From: Aquariibacter sp964433315
Lineage (GTDB): Bacteria > Pseudomonadota > Gammaproteobacteria > Burkholderiales > Burkholderiaceae_C
Reading direction: 5' to 3'
Assembly: GCA_964433315.1 (NCBI GenBank)
Contig: CAYSQO010000004.1
Span: 13,053 to 77,052 of the forward strand
Length of the DNA: 64,000 nucleotides
Numbering within the stretch: position 1 is the stretch's first letter; each line of letters starts with the position of its first letter. Shown piece after piece: positions 56,298 through 64,000 of the stretch. The notes under the pieces are model-generated. The model worked only from the letters and a program-made list of their open reading frames with translations, had not been told where the DNA came from and did not search any database. Made by a program: the position numbers and the translations under genes.

Positions 56298-56861
56298 TCA
56301 GCGCCGCAGCGCAGCCGCCCAGGCCTGCAGTTCGGCCAGATGGGTCTCGCCCAGCCGGCGCTGCGCGATGCGCCCGTCGGCGCCGAACAGCACCGTGAAG
56401 GGCAGGGCGCCCTGGGTGTTGCCGAGCGCGCGCGACAGCTCCGTGCCTTCCAGCCCGGCCAGCGCCACCGGGAAGCCCAGCGGCTGGCGGGCCAGGAAGC
56501 CGCGCACCGGCGTCGGCGCGTCCACCGCCAGGCCGATCACGCCCCAGCCCTGCGGACGCATCGCGGCATGGAAGCGGTCGATCTCCGGCAGCTCCCGGAC
56601 GCAGGGCGGGCACCAGGTGGCCCAGAAGTTCAGCAGCAGGGGCTGGCCGCGGAAGGCCGCGGTGCGCAGCGTGCCGCCGTCGGGTTGCGCCAGCTCCAGC
56701 GTCCAAAAGCGCGACTCGGCCGCGCTCAGCGCCGGCCCCTGCGCCCGCAGGAAGCTGTAGAGGCCGGCCGCGGCCGCGGCCAGGGCGGTGGCGCCGATCA
56801 GCAGGGGGCGGCGGCCGGGCCGGGCCGGCCGGTCATCGCCGGGGGACGGGGTCTCGTTCAT
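56298..56861 (-). CDS. TlpA-like thioredoxin-fold protein
   Basis: A 187-residue membrane-anchored or exported thioredoxin-like protein. A single N-terminal helix (LLIGATALAAAAAGLYSFL) follows a basic segment, so the domain faces the periplasm. The active site is NFWATWCPPCVRELPEI, the CPPC of TlpA/ResA reductases. It probably keeps cysteines of exported or cytochrome-linked proteins reduced. It overlaps the next minus-strand gene (ATGA at its start). Confidence 0.9.
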   Translation of the reverse strand: MNETPSPGDDRPARPGRRPLLIGATALAAAAAGLYSFLRAQGPALSAAESRFWTLELAQPDGGTLRTAAFRGQPLLLNFWATWCPPCVRELPEIDRFHAAMRPQGWGVIGLAVDAPTPVRGFLARQPLGFPVALAGLEGTELSRALGNTQGALPFTVLFGADGRIAQRRLGETHLAELQAWAAALRR

Positions 56862-57448
56862 GGCGCGGCAGTGTCGATCAGGCGCCGCAGCGCCGCCGCG
56901 TCGCCGCGGTCCGACCGGCCCTGGCGGTCGGGGATCAGCGCGCCGCGCACATCGTCAAGGTCCAGGATGTGCAGCTGCAGCCCGACCCGCTCGCCCAGCG
57001 CCGGGCAGGGCAGCACCAGTCGCAGCACGTCGACCGGCGTGCCGCGCGGGCCCTTGTGCTGGCCCAGCTCGTAGCGCAGGCCCTCGTTGAGCAGCGCGAT
57101 CTCGCAGGCCTTGCCGTCCTCGCAGTACAGCGCCAGCTGGATGTCCGAGTGGCGGGTGGCCGTGCCGCGCCAGACCGCGCCCAGCAGCATCGGCCGGAAG
57201 GCGGCCAGCCGCTCCATCCACGCCAGGGCCAGCGCGCGCAGCGCGGCCAGCTCGGCCGGCTGGGTGTCGGCGTGGAAGATCGCCAGGTGCTCGGCCACCG
57301 CGGCCTCGATCTGCGCCTCGCTGGGCAGGCCGGCGCCCTCGGCGCCCAGGCTGCGGGCGGCCTTGCGCTTGGCGCGGGCGTGGTCGAGGTCCTCCTCGAC
57401 GATGTAGCGCGCCGCCAGGGCGGCGATCGCATCCAGGGTGTCGTCCAT
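56858..57448 (-). CDS. Uncharacterised protein with nucleotidyltransferase-like segment
   Basis: A 196-residue soluble protein. The N-terminal half is helical, with ARAKRKAARSLGAEGAGLP and a predicted helical bundle; the C-terminal half includes MLLGAVWRGTATRHSDIQLALYCED, where the HSDIQLALY run recalls the GSxxxDxDL core of nucleotidyltransferases, though the second Asp is not kept. I do not recognise a named family. It lies between mtgA and the TlpA-like gene and overlaps the latter, so it is part of this operon. Confidence 0.75.
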   Translation of the reverse strand: MDDTLDAIAALAARYIVEEDLDHARAKRKAARSLGAEGAGLPSEAQIEAAVAEHLAIFHADTQPAELAALRALALAWMERLAAFRPMLLGAVWRGTATRHSDIQLALYCEDGKACEIALLNEGLRYELGQHKGPRGTPVDVLRLVLPCPALGERVGLQLHILDLDDVRGALIPDRQGRSDRGDAAALRRLIDTAAP

Positions 57449-57461
57449 GCGGCGGGCCTCC

Positions 57462-58214
57462 TCAGGGCAGCTCGACCGCGCCCATGCGCGCGGCGATGGT
57501 CGCGGCCCGTCCGGCCACATAGGGCGAGCCGGGCCGCTTCTCGAAGCGCTTGGGCGCCGGCAGCATCACCGCCAGCCGCGCGGCCTGGCCCGGTGTCAGG
57601 CGGTCGGCGCCGCTGCGGAAGTAGTGGGCGGCGGCGGCCTCGGCGCCGAACACGCCCTCGCCCCACTCCACATGGTTCAGGTAGATCGCCAGGATGCGGC
57701 GCTTGTCGAGCAGGGTTTCGAGCATCAGCGTGAGCACCGCCTCCTGCGCCTTGCGCGGCAGGGTGCGCTCGCCGCTCAGGAAGAGGTTCTTGGCGAGCTG
57801 CTGGGTGATGGTCGAGCCGCCCACCACCTTGGGCGGCCGGGCCGGTGCCTCGCTGGGCCGGCGGGCCTCGGCCCGGGCCTGCGCGCGCTGGTTGCGCTCC
57901 CAGGCTTTCTCGATCGCGTCCCAGTCGATGCCGTCGTGCTGGGCGAAGCCCGCATCCTCGGAAGCGATCACGGCGCGCTTGAGGTGCACGCTGATCTCGG
58001 CCTCGTCGCGCCAGCTCTGGCGCCAGGGCAGCTCGCCGCGGCTGCTCAGCAGGCGCCAGGCCTCGCTGCGCTCGAAGGCCGTGGAGGCCGGGTCGATCCA
58101 GGCCATGGCCGCGATCCGCAGCGCGAACACCAGCTGCAGCATCGCCCCGGCCAGCAGCAGCAGGCCAGCCAGGCGCAGCAGGCCGCGCGGCGGGCGCCAG
58201 CGGCCCGGGCTCAT
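57462..58214 (-). CDS. mtgA: Monofunctional biosynthetic peptidoglycan transglycosylase
   Basis: Inner-membrane glycosyltransferase (GT51) that polymerises lipid II into glycan strands. The 250-residue protein has one N-terminal helix (LLRLAGLLLLAGAMLQLVF), then the GT51 motifs VIASEDAGFAQHDGIDW (catalytic Glu), GGSTITQQLAKNLFLSGERT and ILAIYLNHVEWGEGVFG. The ATG at 58214 overlaps the aroE stop; a long frame upstream is antisense noise. aroE-mtgA is a common pair in Burkholderiales. Confidence 0.95.
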   Translation of the reverse strand: MSPGRWRPPRGLLRLAGLLLLAGAMLQLVFALRIAAMAWIDPASTAFERSEAWRLLSSRGELPWRQSWRDEAEISVHLKRAVIASEDAGFAQHDGIDWDAIEKAWERNQRAQARAEARRPSEAPARPPKVVGGSTITQQLAKNLFLSGERTLPRKAQEAVLTLMLETLLDKRRILAIYLNHVEWGEGVFGAEAAAAHYFRSGADRLTPGQAARLAVMLPAPKRFEKRPGSPYVAGRAATIAARMGAVELP

Positions 58215-59104
58215 GCTGCGTCCAGGTGCGCGCGCAGGGCCTGCAGCACCGGGGCGGTGGCCGGCCGCTGCCCGCGCCACAGCAGGAAGGCCTCGGCCGC
58301 CTGCTCCACCAGCATGCCCAGGCCGTCGCGGCCGCGGGCGCCGTGGGCCGCGGCCCAGTCCAGGAAGGGCCGGGCGGCCGGGCCGTACATCATGTCCAGC
58401 GCCAGCGCGCCGGGCCGCAGCACGCGGGCGGCCACCGGCACGGCTGCGCCGGCCAGGCTGGCCGCGCTGCCGTTGAGCACCAGGTCGTGGCCCGCGCCGC
58501 AGTCGTCCAGCGCGGCGGCCTGCAGGCTCACGCCATGGGCGGCGGCCCAGTCGGCATGGCGCTCGATCAGGGCTCGGGCCTTGTCCACCGTGCGGTTGGC
58601 CAGCACCAGGCGGGCCGGGCGGGTCTCGATCAGCGGGCCCAGCACGCCGGCGCTGGCGCCCCCGGCCCCGATCAGCAGCAGCGAGCGGCCGGCCGGGTCG
58701 AAGCCCGCGTTCTCGCGCACGTCGCGGACCAGGCCCACGCCGTCGGTGTTGTCGCCCAGCCAGCCGCCGGTGTCGAAACGCAGGGTGTTGACCGCGCCGG
58801 CCCGCGCGGCGCGCGCCGTGGTCTGCGCGGCCAGGCGCAGGGCCTCGAACTTGAAGGGCACGGTGATGTTGCAGCCGCCTGCCGGGCCGGGGACCTCGCC
58901 GGCCTCGCCCGGCTCGACCGGGGTCCGCAGCCGGCCGGCGGCGAAGGCCCGCAGCGTGTCGGCGAAGGCCTCGGGCGCGCAGTCCAGCCGGCCGTAGTGC
59001 AGGGCCTCGCCGGTCTGCGCGGCGAAGGCTGCGTGGATGAAGGGCGAGCGGCTGTGCGTGACCGGGTGCCCGATCACCGCATAGCGGGCGGCGCCGGCGC
59101 TCAC
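58211..59104 (-). CDS. aroE: Shikimate dehydrogenase
   Basis: NADP-dependent reduction of 3-dehydroshikimate. The 297-residue protein begins SAGAARYAVIGHPVTHSRSPF after a GTG at 59104, with the shikimate site Ser-X-Ser. NITVPFKFEA holds the catalytic Lys, GDNTDGVG the Asp, and LLLIGAGGASAGVLGPL the NADP fold. A Pro/Gly-rich insert (about residues 62-72) precedes NITVPFK. The GTG overlaps the stop of the RNase gene (GTGA). Confidence 0.94.
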   Translation of the reverse strand: MSAGAARYAVIGHPVTHSRSPFIHAAFAAQTGEALHYGRLDCAPEAFADTLRAFAAGRLRTPVEPGEAGEVPGPAGGCNITVPFKFEALRLAAQTTARAARAGAVNTLRFDTGGWLGDNTDGVGLVRDVRENAGFDPAGRSLLLIGAGGASAGVLGPLIETRPARLVLANRTVDKARALIERHADWAAAHGVSLQAAALDDCGAGHDLVLNGSAASLAGAAVPVAARVLRPGALALDMMYGPAARPFLDWAAAHGARGRDGLGMLVEQAAEAFLLWRGQRPATAPVLQALRAHLDAA

Positions 59105-61176
59105 GCGGCGGCCTCCGGGGCCGGGGCGGGCTCGGCCTCGTCCAGGTCGATGGCCAGGGCCAGGCCGGCGGGCGGGGCGTCCAGCTCCTCGCCAGCGTCC
59201 TCGGCGGCTTCGTCGGTGGGCGCGGCGGCCTCGGCATCCAGCCGCGTGACCAGGCTGGCGTGCAGCTCCAGGGTCAGCAGCTCGCTGCCGGTGATGCGCA
59301 CCCGCACGCGGGCGCCGCGCGGCAGGGGCTCGCAGCCCAGGGCGCGGAAGACCAGGGGCAGGGTGTCGGCGCGCACCAGCCCGTCCTTGAGCACGGTCGC
59401 ATCCAGCTCGGTGATGCCGGCCTGCGCCAGGTGGCGCATCGTCCAGTAGCGCTCCAGGCCGTTCTGGAATTGGTTGTAGGCGGCGTGCGCGGCCTCGAAG
59501 CCGCTGACGATCGCGAACAGCGCCGCATCCTTGGGCTTGAAGGGCGCCTGCAGCGGCGCCATCGTGCCGTGGCGGGCCGCGGCCACGATCTGCCACTGGT
59601 TGACCAGATCCACGTAGCGGCGCAGCGGCGAGGTGGCCCAGCTGTACTGCTTGACGCCCATGCCCGCATGCGGGGCCGGCTTGGTGCCCATGCGCACCTT
59701 GATGCCGGGGGCCAGGCTGGCCTGGCTGCGGTAGATGGCGGGCAGGCCCATCTCGGCCAGCCAGCCGCCCCAGTGGCTGTTGGCCAGGATCATGGCCTCG
59801 GCGACGATCAGGTCCAGCGGCGCGCCACGGCGGCGCTCGCCGATCAGCACGGTCTCGCTGCCGTCGGGCAGGTGCTCGGGGTCCGGCGCGTCGGCCCCGG
59901 CCGGGACGAGCTTGAAGCTGTAGTCCGGCCGGTTGAAGGTCTCGGGCTTGCCGCGCACGACTTCGCGCTGGGCCTTGAGGTGGCGCGCCAGGCGCCAGCC
60001 GAAGGCCAGCTCGGCGCCGAAGGGCAGGCCAGCGGGCGGGGCGCCGGCCGCGGCGGCGTCCAGCGCGGCCTCGGTCACCACGGCGTCGAGCTGGTCGTGC
60101 CGCAGGTTGGCGGCAATCGGCACCCGTTCCACCCGCGTCTCGGCGCCCTGCAGGGCCAGCGTGGCCTCGTCGAAGCGGAAGTAGACCGAGACCGCCGCGC
60201 AGTCGCGGCCTTCCTGCAGGGTGCAGGCCTCGACCACCGCGTCGGGCAGCATGGTGATCTTGTGCCCGGGCATGTAGACGGTGGACAGGCGCTGGCGCGC
60301 CACCGCGTCCAGCGGGCCGTTCGGCGCGATGGCCAGGGCCGGCGCGGCGATGTGCACGCCGAAGGTGATGGTGCCGCTGCCCAGGCCCTGCACCGAGAGC
60401 GCGTCGTCGATCTCGGTGGTCGAGGAGTCGTCGATCGAGAAGGCCGCCACCGCCGCGCGCGGCAGCTCATCCGCGACCGGCGCGGGCTGCAGCTCGGCCG
60501 CAAAGCCCGTGCCCTTGGGGAAGTGCTCGAAGAGGAAGCGCTGCCAGTGGAACTGGTAGGGGCTGGTGATGGCGCCGGCCGCGGTCAGCAGGTCCAGCGG
60601 CGCGCGCTGGGCCTGCTTGGCGGCGGCGACCACGGCCTTGTATTCGGGGCCGTTCTTGTCGGGCTTGAAGAGGATGCGGAAGAGCTGCTCCTGCACCGGC
60701 GCCGGGCAGCGGCCGGCCACCAGCTCGGCCGTCCAGGCCTCCATCAGCGCGGCCTGCGCGGCCTTGCGCTCGAGGGCGGCCAGGGCCTGCTGCAGCACCT
60801 CGGCCGGCGCCTTGCGGAAGCGGCCCTTGCCGCGGCGGTGGAAGTAGTGCGGCGCCTCGAACAGGCGCATCAGCATGGCGGTGCGCTGCACCGCGTCGGC
60901 GCTGGCGCCGAAGTACTCGGTGGCCAGGGTCTCGAAGCCGAATTCCTCCTCCGGCGCGGTCTCCCAGACCAGGTCCAGGTCGATCTCGGCGGCCTGCGGC
61001 GGCGCGGCGGCCAGCAGCTCGGCCGGCTGCGGCTTGGCGAAGCGCAGCAGCACGTTGGCGGCCTTGACCTTGACCCGTTTGCCGGAATCCAGCTCGACTT
61101 GCATCGAGCTGTCGGCTTCGGACATCACACGGCCGGCGAGGAATTTGCCGGCCTCATCGAAGAGGGCGTAGTTCAC
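59101..61176 (-). CDS. RNase II/R-family exoribonuclease (RNB domain)
   Basis: A 691-residue 3'-to-5' exoribonuclease. The central RNB domain contains FSIDDSSTTEIDDALSV, the magnesium-binding aspartates, and further on the signature segment TSPLRRYVDLVNQWQ. An N-terminal domain of about 220 residues and a short S1-like C-terminal region (RARVRVRITGSELLTLELHA) flank it; the last 50 residues are acidic. It is shorter than RNase R and resembles the betaproteobacterial RNB-domain ribonuclease next to aroE. The GTG at 61176 gives the usual start NYALFDEAGKFLAGRV. Confidence 0.9.
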   Translation of the reverse strand: MNYALFDEAGKFLAGRVMSEADSSMQVELDSGKRVKVKAANVLLRFAKPQPAELLAAAPPQAAEIDLDLVWETAPEEEFGFETLATEYFGASADAVQRTAMLMRLFEAPHYFHRRGKGRFRKAPAEVLQQALAALERKAAQAALMEAWTAELVAGRCPAPVQEQLFRILFKPDKNGPEYKAVVAAAKQAQRAPLDLLTAAGAITSPYQFHWQRFLFEHFPKGTGFAAELQPAPVADELPRAAVAAFSIDDSSTTEIDDALSVQGLGSGTITFGVHIAAPALAIAPNGPLDAVARQRLSTVYMPGHKITMLPDAVVEACTLQEGRDCAAVSVYFRFDEATLALQGAETRVERVPIAANLRHDQLDAVVTEAALDAAAAGAPPAGLPFGAELAFGWRLARHLKAQREVVRGKPETFNRPDYSFKLVPAGADAPDPEHLPDGSETVLIGERRRGAPLDLIVAEAMILANSHWGGWLAEMGLPAIYRSQASLAPGIKVRMGTKPAPHAGMGVKQYSWATSPLRRYVDLVNQWQIVAAARHGTMAPLQAPFKPKDAALFAIVSGFEAAHAAYNQFQNGLERYWTMRHLAQAGITELDATVLKDGLVRADTLPLVFRALGCEPLPRGARVRVRITGSELLTLELHASLVTRLDAEAAAPTDEAAEDAGEELDAPPAGLALAIDLDEAEPAPAPEAAA

Positions 61177-61363
61177 CGGCCGAATTGTCCCATCCGGCCG
61201 CGCGGGCGCCGGCCCGCTGCCTGCGAGGGCGCCTGGCCCCCGCGGGCGTGAGGGCTTCCCGCCCGGGCGCGGCGGGGGCTGCGGCATCATCGGCAGCCTC
61301 CGCCGGCCGCGTGCCCCCGCGTGCCCTGCCCCCCGGTCTCCGGGATGACCTCCGCCCTGCGCC

Positions 61364-62431
61364 ATGCCCTCCACCCTCCGCGCCCGCCTCCACCACGGCC
61401 TGTTCGCCGCCGCCCTGACCCTGCCCGGACTGAGCGGGGCCGCCCCGGTGGCCGTCGACGCGCAGTTCAAGCCGGCCGAAGCCGCGCCGCGGGTGTTCAA
61501 GGTCGGCAGCGGCAGCGCCCTCAAGGGCCTGCAGAAGGTGGCCCTGACCCAGCTCGCCGTCGAGTTCCTGACCTACGACACCCAGTCGGCCAGCACCTCG
61601 CGCTTCGCCACCAGCAGCGTGGCCCACGCCCAGACCTACTTCCATCTCGGCGGGGTCGGCGAGGCCCAGTTCCAGGCCCTGGCCGAGCGCGCCCAGGCGG
61701 CCGTGCTCGACAGCCTCAAGGCTGCCGGCCTGGAGGTGCTGCCCCCGGCCGAGCTGCGCGCCGCCCCCGGCTACCGCAAGCTGGCCGACGCCGGCCAGGC
61801 CCTGCCGATGCGCGAATCGGGCCGGGTCGTCGTCGGCCCGGCCGGCACCGCCGTCTACGGCCTGAACCGCGCGCAGATCACCGCGCCGACGGCCCAGCGC
61901 ACCAACGCCCTCGGCGCCCTGGGCAACCTGGCCAACATCGGCAGCGGCCTGGGCTCGATGTCGGCCATCCCGGACGCGATGGCCCTGCAGAAGGAGCTGG
62001 GCGTCAACGGCCTGATCGAGATGCACCTGCGCGTGCACTTCGTCGAGCTGACGAACGAGAACAAGGGCTTCTTCGGCCGCAACGACGCCGCGGTGGTCAG
62101 TGCGCGCGCCTACCCGGTGATCACCGCCACCCACGTCGGCATCCTCACCGGCACCACCTACGCCACGATGACGCTCAAGGACCCGCTGGTGCTCGACCCC
62201 GCGGTCTTCGTCGAGGTCAAGGAGCGCCCCACCACCACGGGCGAGGCTGCGGCCGGCGTGCTGGGTGCGGTGCTCAATGCCGCGGCGGCCCTGGCCGGCG
62301 GCACCACCAACAGCAGCAAGAGCGCCACCTACGACGCCATCGCCGACCCGGCGCGCTACGAGGAGATCGTCGGCCAGGGCCTGAAGGCCGTGGCCGAGAT
62401 GGTGGCGCTGCAGGTCCAGGCCAACCGCTGA
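61364..62431 (+). CDS. Secreted protein of unknown function
   Basis: A 355-residue protein with a Sec signal peptide (about residues 1-26: basic MPSTLRARLHHG, hydrophobic FAAALTLPGL, then SGA before APVAVDAQ). No cysteine follows, so it is soluble periplasmic or exported rather than a lipoprotein. The mature part has a beta-rich look, with repeated small residues, and a C-terminal stretch LGAVLNAAAALAGGTT that may be an amphipathic or membrane-associated helix. I do not recognise the family. It stands alone, divergent from the RNase gene and convergent with the reductase gene. Confidence 0.8.
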   Translation: MPSTLRARLHHGLFAAALTLPGLSGAAPVAVDAQFKPAEAAPRVFKVGSGSALKGLQKVALTQLAVEFLTYDTQSASTSRFATSSVAHAQTYFHLGGVGEAQFQALAERAQAAVLDSLKAAGLEVLPPAELRAAPGYRKLADAGQALPMRESGRVVVGPAGTAVYGLNRAQITAPTAQRTNALGALGNLANIGSGLGSMSAIPDAMALQKELGVNGLIEMHLRVHFVELTNENKGFFGRNDAAVVSARAYPVITATHVGILTGTTYATMTLKDPLVLDPAVFVEVKERPTTTGEAAAGVLGAVLNAAAALAGGTTNSSKSATYDAIADPARYEEIVGQGLKAVAEMVALQVQANR

Positions 62432-62481
62432 GCGGCGGCCGGGCCCCCGGCCGCCGCTGCCCCGACGGGCTCCGGCCCGTC
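62431..62481. terminator. Two GC-rich hairpins between convergent genes
   Basis: AGCGGCGGCCGGG (62431-62443) and CCCGGCCGCCGCT (62446-62458) form a perfect 13-bp palindrome with two central bases, beginning at the last base of the upstream stop. A second stem, GACGGGC-TCCG-GCCCGTC, lies at 62464-62481. Neither has a T-tract, but their position between converging genes suggests transcript ends. Confidence 0.5.
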
Positions 62482-62491
62482 AGGCCGAGGC

Positions 62492-63250
62492 TCAGACGGT
62501 GAGCCCGCCGGCCACCTCGATCACCGTGCCGTTGATGTAGCTGGCCTCGTCGCTGGCCAGGAAGGCGTAGACGTTGGCGATCTCCTCGGGCCGGCCCAGG
62601 CGCTTCAGGGGCACGTCGGCGCGCATGCTGTCGAGCACCTTCTCCGGCACGGTGGCCAGGATCGGCGTCTCGACGAAGCCGGGCGCCACCGCATTCACCC
62701 GCACGCCCTTGGGGCCCAGCTCGCGGCTCCAGGTCTTGGTGAAGCCGATCACGCCGAACTTGGCTGCCGCATAGTTGGTCTGGCCGAAGTTGCCGTAGAT
62801 CCCCACCACGCTGGAGGCGTTGAGGATCACGCCCGCGCCCTGGGCCACCATGGCGTCGGCCACGGCCTGGGCGCAGTGGAAGACACCGCGCAGGTTCACG
62901 TCGATCACCGCGTCGAACTGCGCCAGGCTCATCTTCTGCAGGCGCGCGTCCTGGGTGATGCCGGCGTTGTTGACCAGCACGTCGATGCGGCCGAAGCGGG
63001 CCAGGGTGGCGGCCACGGCGGCGTCCACCTGGGCGCGGTCGGTCACGTTCAGGGCCTGGCCCAGCACCTGGGAGCCGCTGCCCGCTGCCTCGGCCTCGGC
63101 CAGGCACTGGGTGACGGCGGCGTCGACGGCGGCCGGCTTCAGGTCGGCCACGACCACGTGGGCGCCCTCGCGGACGAACTTCAGCGCGGTGGCCAGGCCG
63201 ATGCCCTGGGCGGCACCGGTGATGAGGCAGATCTTGTTCAGCAGTCGCAT
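62492..63250 (-). CDS. Short-chain dehydrogenase/reductase, FabG-like
   Basis: A 252-residue NAD(P)-dependent oxidoreductase of the classical SDR type. The cofactor site is LITGAAQGIGLATAL, VVADLK follows, NNAGITQDARLQKM is the typical FabG/PhbB loop, and the catalytic tetrad is in LNASSVVGIYGNFGQTNYAAAK (Ser, Tyr, Lys). The end IEVAGGLTV is normal. It could be a 3-oxoacyl-ACP reductase or acetoacetyl-CoA reductase; it stands away from other fatty-acid or PHB genes, so the substrate is open. Confidence 0.9.
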   Translation of the reverse strand: MRLLNKICLITGAAQGIGLATALKFVREGAHVVVADLKPAAVDAAVTQCLAEAEAAGSGSQVLGQALNVTDRAQVDAAVAATLARFGRIDVLVNNAGITQDARLQKMSLAQFDAVIDVNLRGVFHCAQAVADAMVAQGAGVILNASSVVGIYGNFGQTNYAAAKFGVIGFTKTWSRELGPKGVRVNAVAPGFVETPILATVPEKVLDSMRADVPLKRLGRPEEIANVYAFLASDEASYINGTVIEVAGGLTV

Positions 63251-63326
63251 GGCAGCAGAGTCGGGGAGGCGTGCCGCCCGGCAGCGCCTGCCGGACGGGG
63301 GGAATCCGCCCTGGCCGGCAGCGGCC

Positions 63327-64000
63327 TCAGGGCGGACCCGGAGGGTCGCCAGCGTCCCGGACCGCGTCAAGCCCGAGGAAATGCTGCAGCGCGGCGAACA
63401 CCGTGTCGAAATCGCCCAGCGCGTGGTCGCCGCCTTCGCCGACCCAGCAGCGCGCGTCGCGGCAGTGGGCCTGCATCTCGGCCGGGTCCAGCACCTCGTC
63501 GCCGGTGGCGATCACGGCCAGGGTCCGCGGGCCGGGGCGGCCGCGCGCAGCCTGCATCGCGGCCAGGTCGGCGACATCGGCGGCGGTGAAGTCCACCTGG
63601 CTGGTCGGGTCGTGCCAGGACGGATGGCTGCCGATGGAGGCGGCCAGGTCGCGGGCCGGGTTCACGGCCGGGTTCAGCAGCACCGCGCGGCAGCCGCGCT
63701 CCTGGGCCAGCAGGTCGGCATAGAAGCCGCCCAGGGAACTGCCGATCACGGCCATCGAGTCGCCCGGCCAGCTCGCGGCGATCCAGCGCACCGCCCGCAG
63801 CGCCTGGGCCGGCGCCGCCGGCAGCTGCGGGCAGGCCCAGACCAGCGGCCGGCCGGCCTCGCGCAGCGCCGTGGCCCGCGTGGCCACCCGCTGGGCTTTG
63901 AAGGAGGCCGGTGAGGAGCGGAAGCCGTGCAGATAGAGCAGGTGGGTGATCGCCGGCCCGGGCGCCCGCGCGGGAGGCTCGGCCGGCCAGCGTGCGGGGC
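63327..64000 (-). CDS. YqiA-like alpha/beta-hydrolase esterase (5' end outside window)
   Basis: The frame is open to the window edge; in-frame ITHLLYLHGFRSSPASFKA, near the N-terminus of YqiA/YcfP-type esterases, is encoded at about 63900-63950. The nucleophile elbow is MAVIGSSLGGFYADLL (Ser), with the acid in ATGDEVLDP and the His in GGDHALGDFD. No ATG is seen before the LYLHGF segment, so the start is probably beyond 64000. A GTG at 63887 would lose the first strand and is unlikely. The substrate is unknown. Confidence 0.85.
   Translation of the reverse strand, partial: PARWPAEPPARAPGPAITHLLYLHGFRSSPASFKAQRVATRATALREAGRPLVWACPQLPAAPAQALRAVRWIAASWPGDSMAVIGSSLGGFYADLLAQERGCRAVLLNPAVNPARDLAASIGSHPSWHDPTSQVDFTAADVADLAAMQAARGRPGPRTLAVIATGDEVLDPAEMQAHCRDARCWVGEGGDHALGDFDTVFAALQHFLGLDAVRDAGDPPGPP

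Overview
This 64 kb window is an ordinary chromosomal stretch of a very GC-rich betaproteobacterium. The gene neighbourhoods point to the order Burkholderiales, probably near Rubrivivax, Leptothrix or Roseateles; this is inferred from gene order and protein character, not from a database search. Supporting marks are pilB-pilC-pilD-coaE-zapD-yacG, dusB-fis-purH, argB-HAD-slmA, aroQ-accB-accC-prmA, nrdA-nrdB followed by an alanine/lysine-rich histone-H1-like gene, and a PHA-granule small protein. I see no prophage, transposase, CRISPR array or rRNA. One tRNA gene, Pro(CGG), is present.

Layout. 1-8.2 kb: the end of transaldolase, pgi, an M20 amidohydrolase, a zinc aminopeptidase lipoprotein, a PHA-system protein, a hexapeptide acyltransferase, an acyl-CoA-binding protein, a two-gene ABC exporter and a LemA-like protein. 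8.2-16 kb: bolA-like gene, murA and a histidine operon (hisG, hisD, hisC, hisB, hisH, hisA). A ribbon-helix-helix/PIN toxin-antitoxin pair with its own promoter and palindromic operators sits between hisD and hisC. 16-17.5 kb: hisA is followed not by hisF and hisI but by an array of 79-bp hairpin repeats, then lpxC and a small membrane protein. 17.5-22.8 kb (minus strand): dusB-fis-purH, plsC-like, cdsA-like and ruvC, without ruvA or ruvB. 22.9-28.1 kb (plus strand): a YqaA-like protein, argB, a HAD phosphatase, slmA, pdeM-like, DUF815 ATPase and a Nudix hydrolase. 28.1-35.5 kb (minus strand): a small orphan gene, yacG, zapD, coaE, pilD, pilC, pilB, tRNA-Pro and ispB. 35.8-38.8 kb (plus strand): rplU, rpmA, obgE and proB. 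Then ffh (minus), and a plus-strand run of a CcsA-like gene, a PP0621-like gene, pilS, a frameshifted pilR and ampD. 45.4-50.7 kb: nrdAB with two NrdR-type boxes over the promoter, then the H1-like gene. 50.8-61.2 kb (minus strand): a PfkB kinase, a zinc-ribbon membrane protein, prmA, accC, accB, aroQ, a TlpA-like protein, an unknown protein, mtgA, aroE and an RNase II-family enzyme. The end holds a secreted unknown protein (plus), a FabG-like reductase and the 3' part of a YqiA-like esterase (both minus).

How the genes work together. Most are housekeeping: histidine, arginine, proline, purine, shikimate and fatty-acid synthesis, cell-wall and lipid A precursors, type IV pilus assembly and its PilS/PilR control, deoxynucleotide supply, and nucleoid or division control (SlmA, ZapD, Fis, H1-like). 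Many neighbours overlap by ATGA or GTGA, so translation is probably coupled.

Most worth a second look: the toxin-antitoxin module inside the his operon, the 79-bp hairpin array at a point where two conserved operons are both cut short, the pilR frameshift, several genes whose -10 box lies 6-7 nt before the start codon (probable leaderless mRNAs), and a small orphan gene with a palindrome in front of it. I found no complete new system that I could defend.
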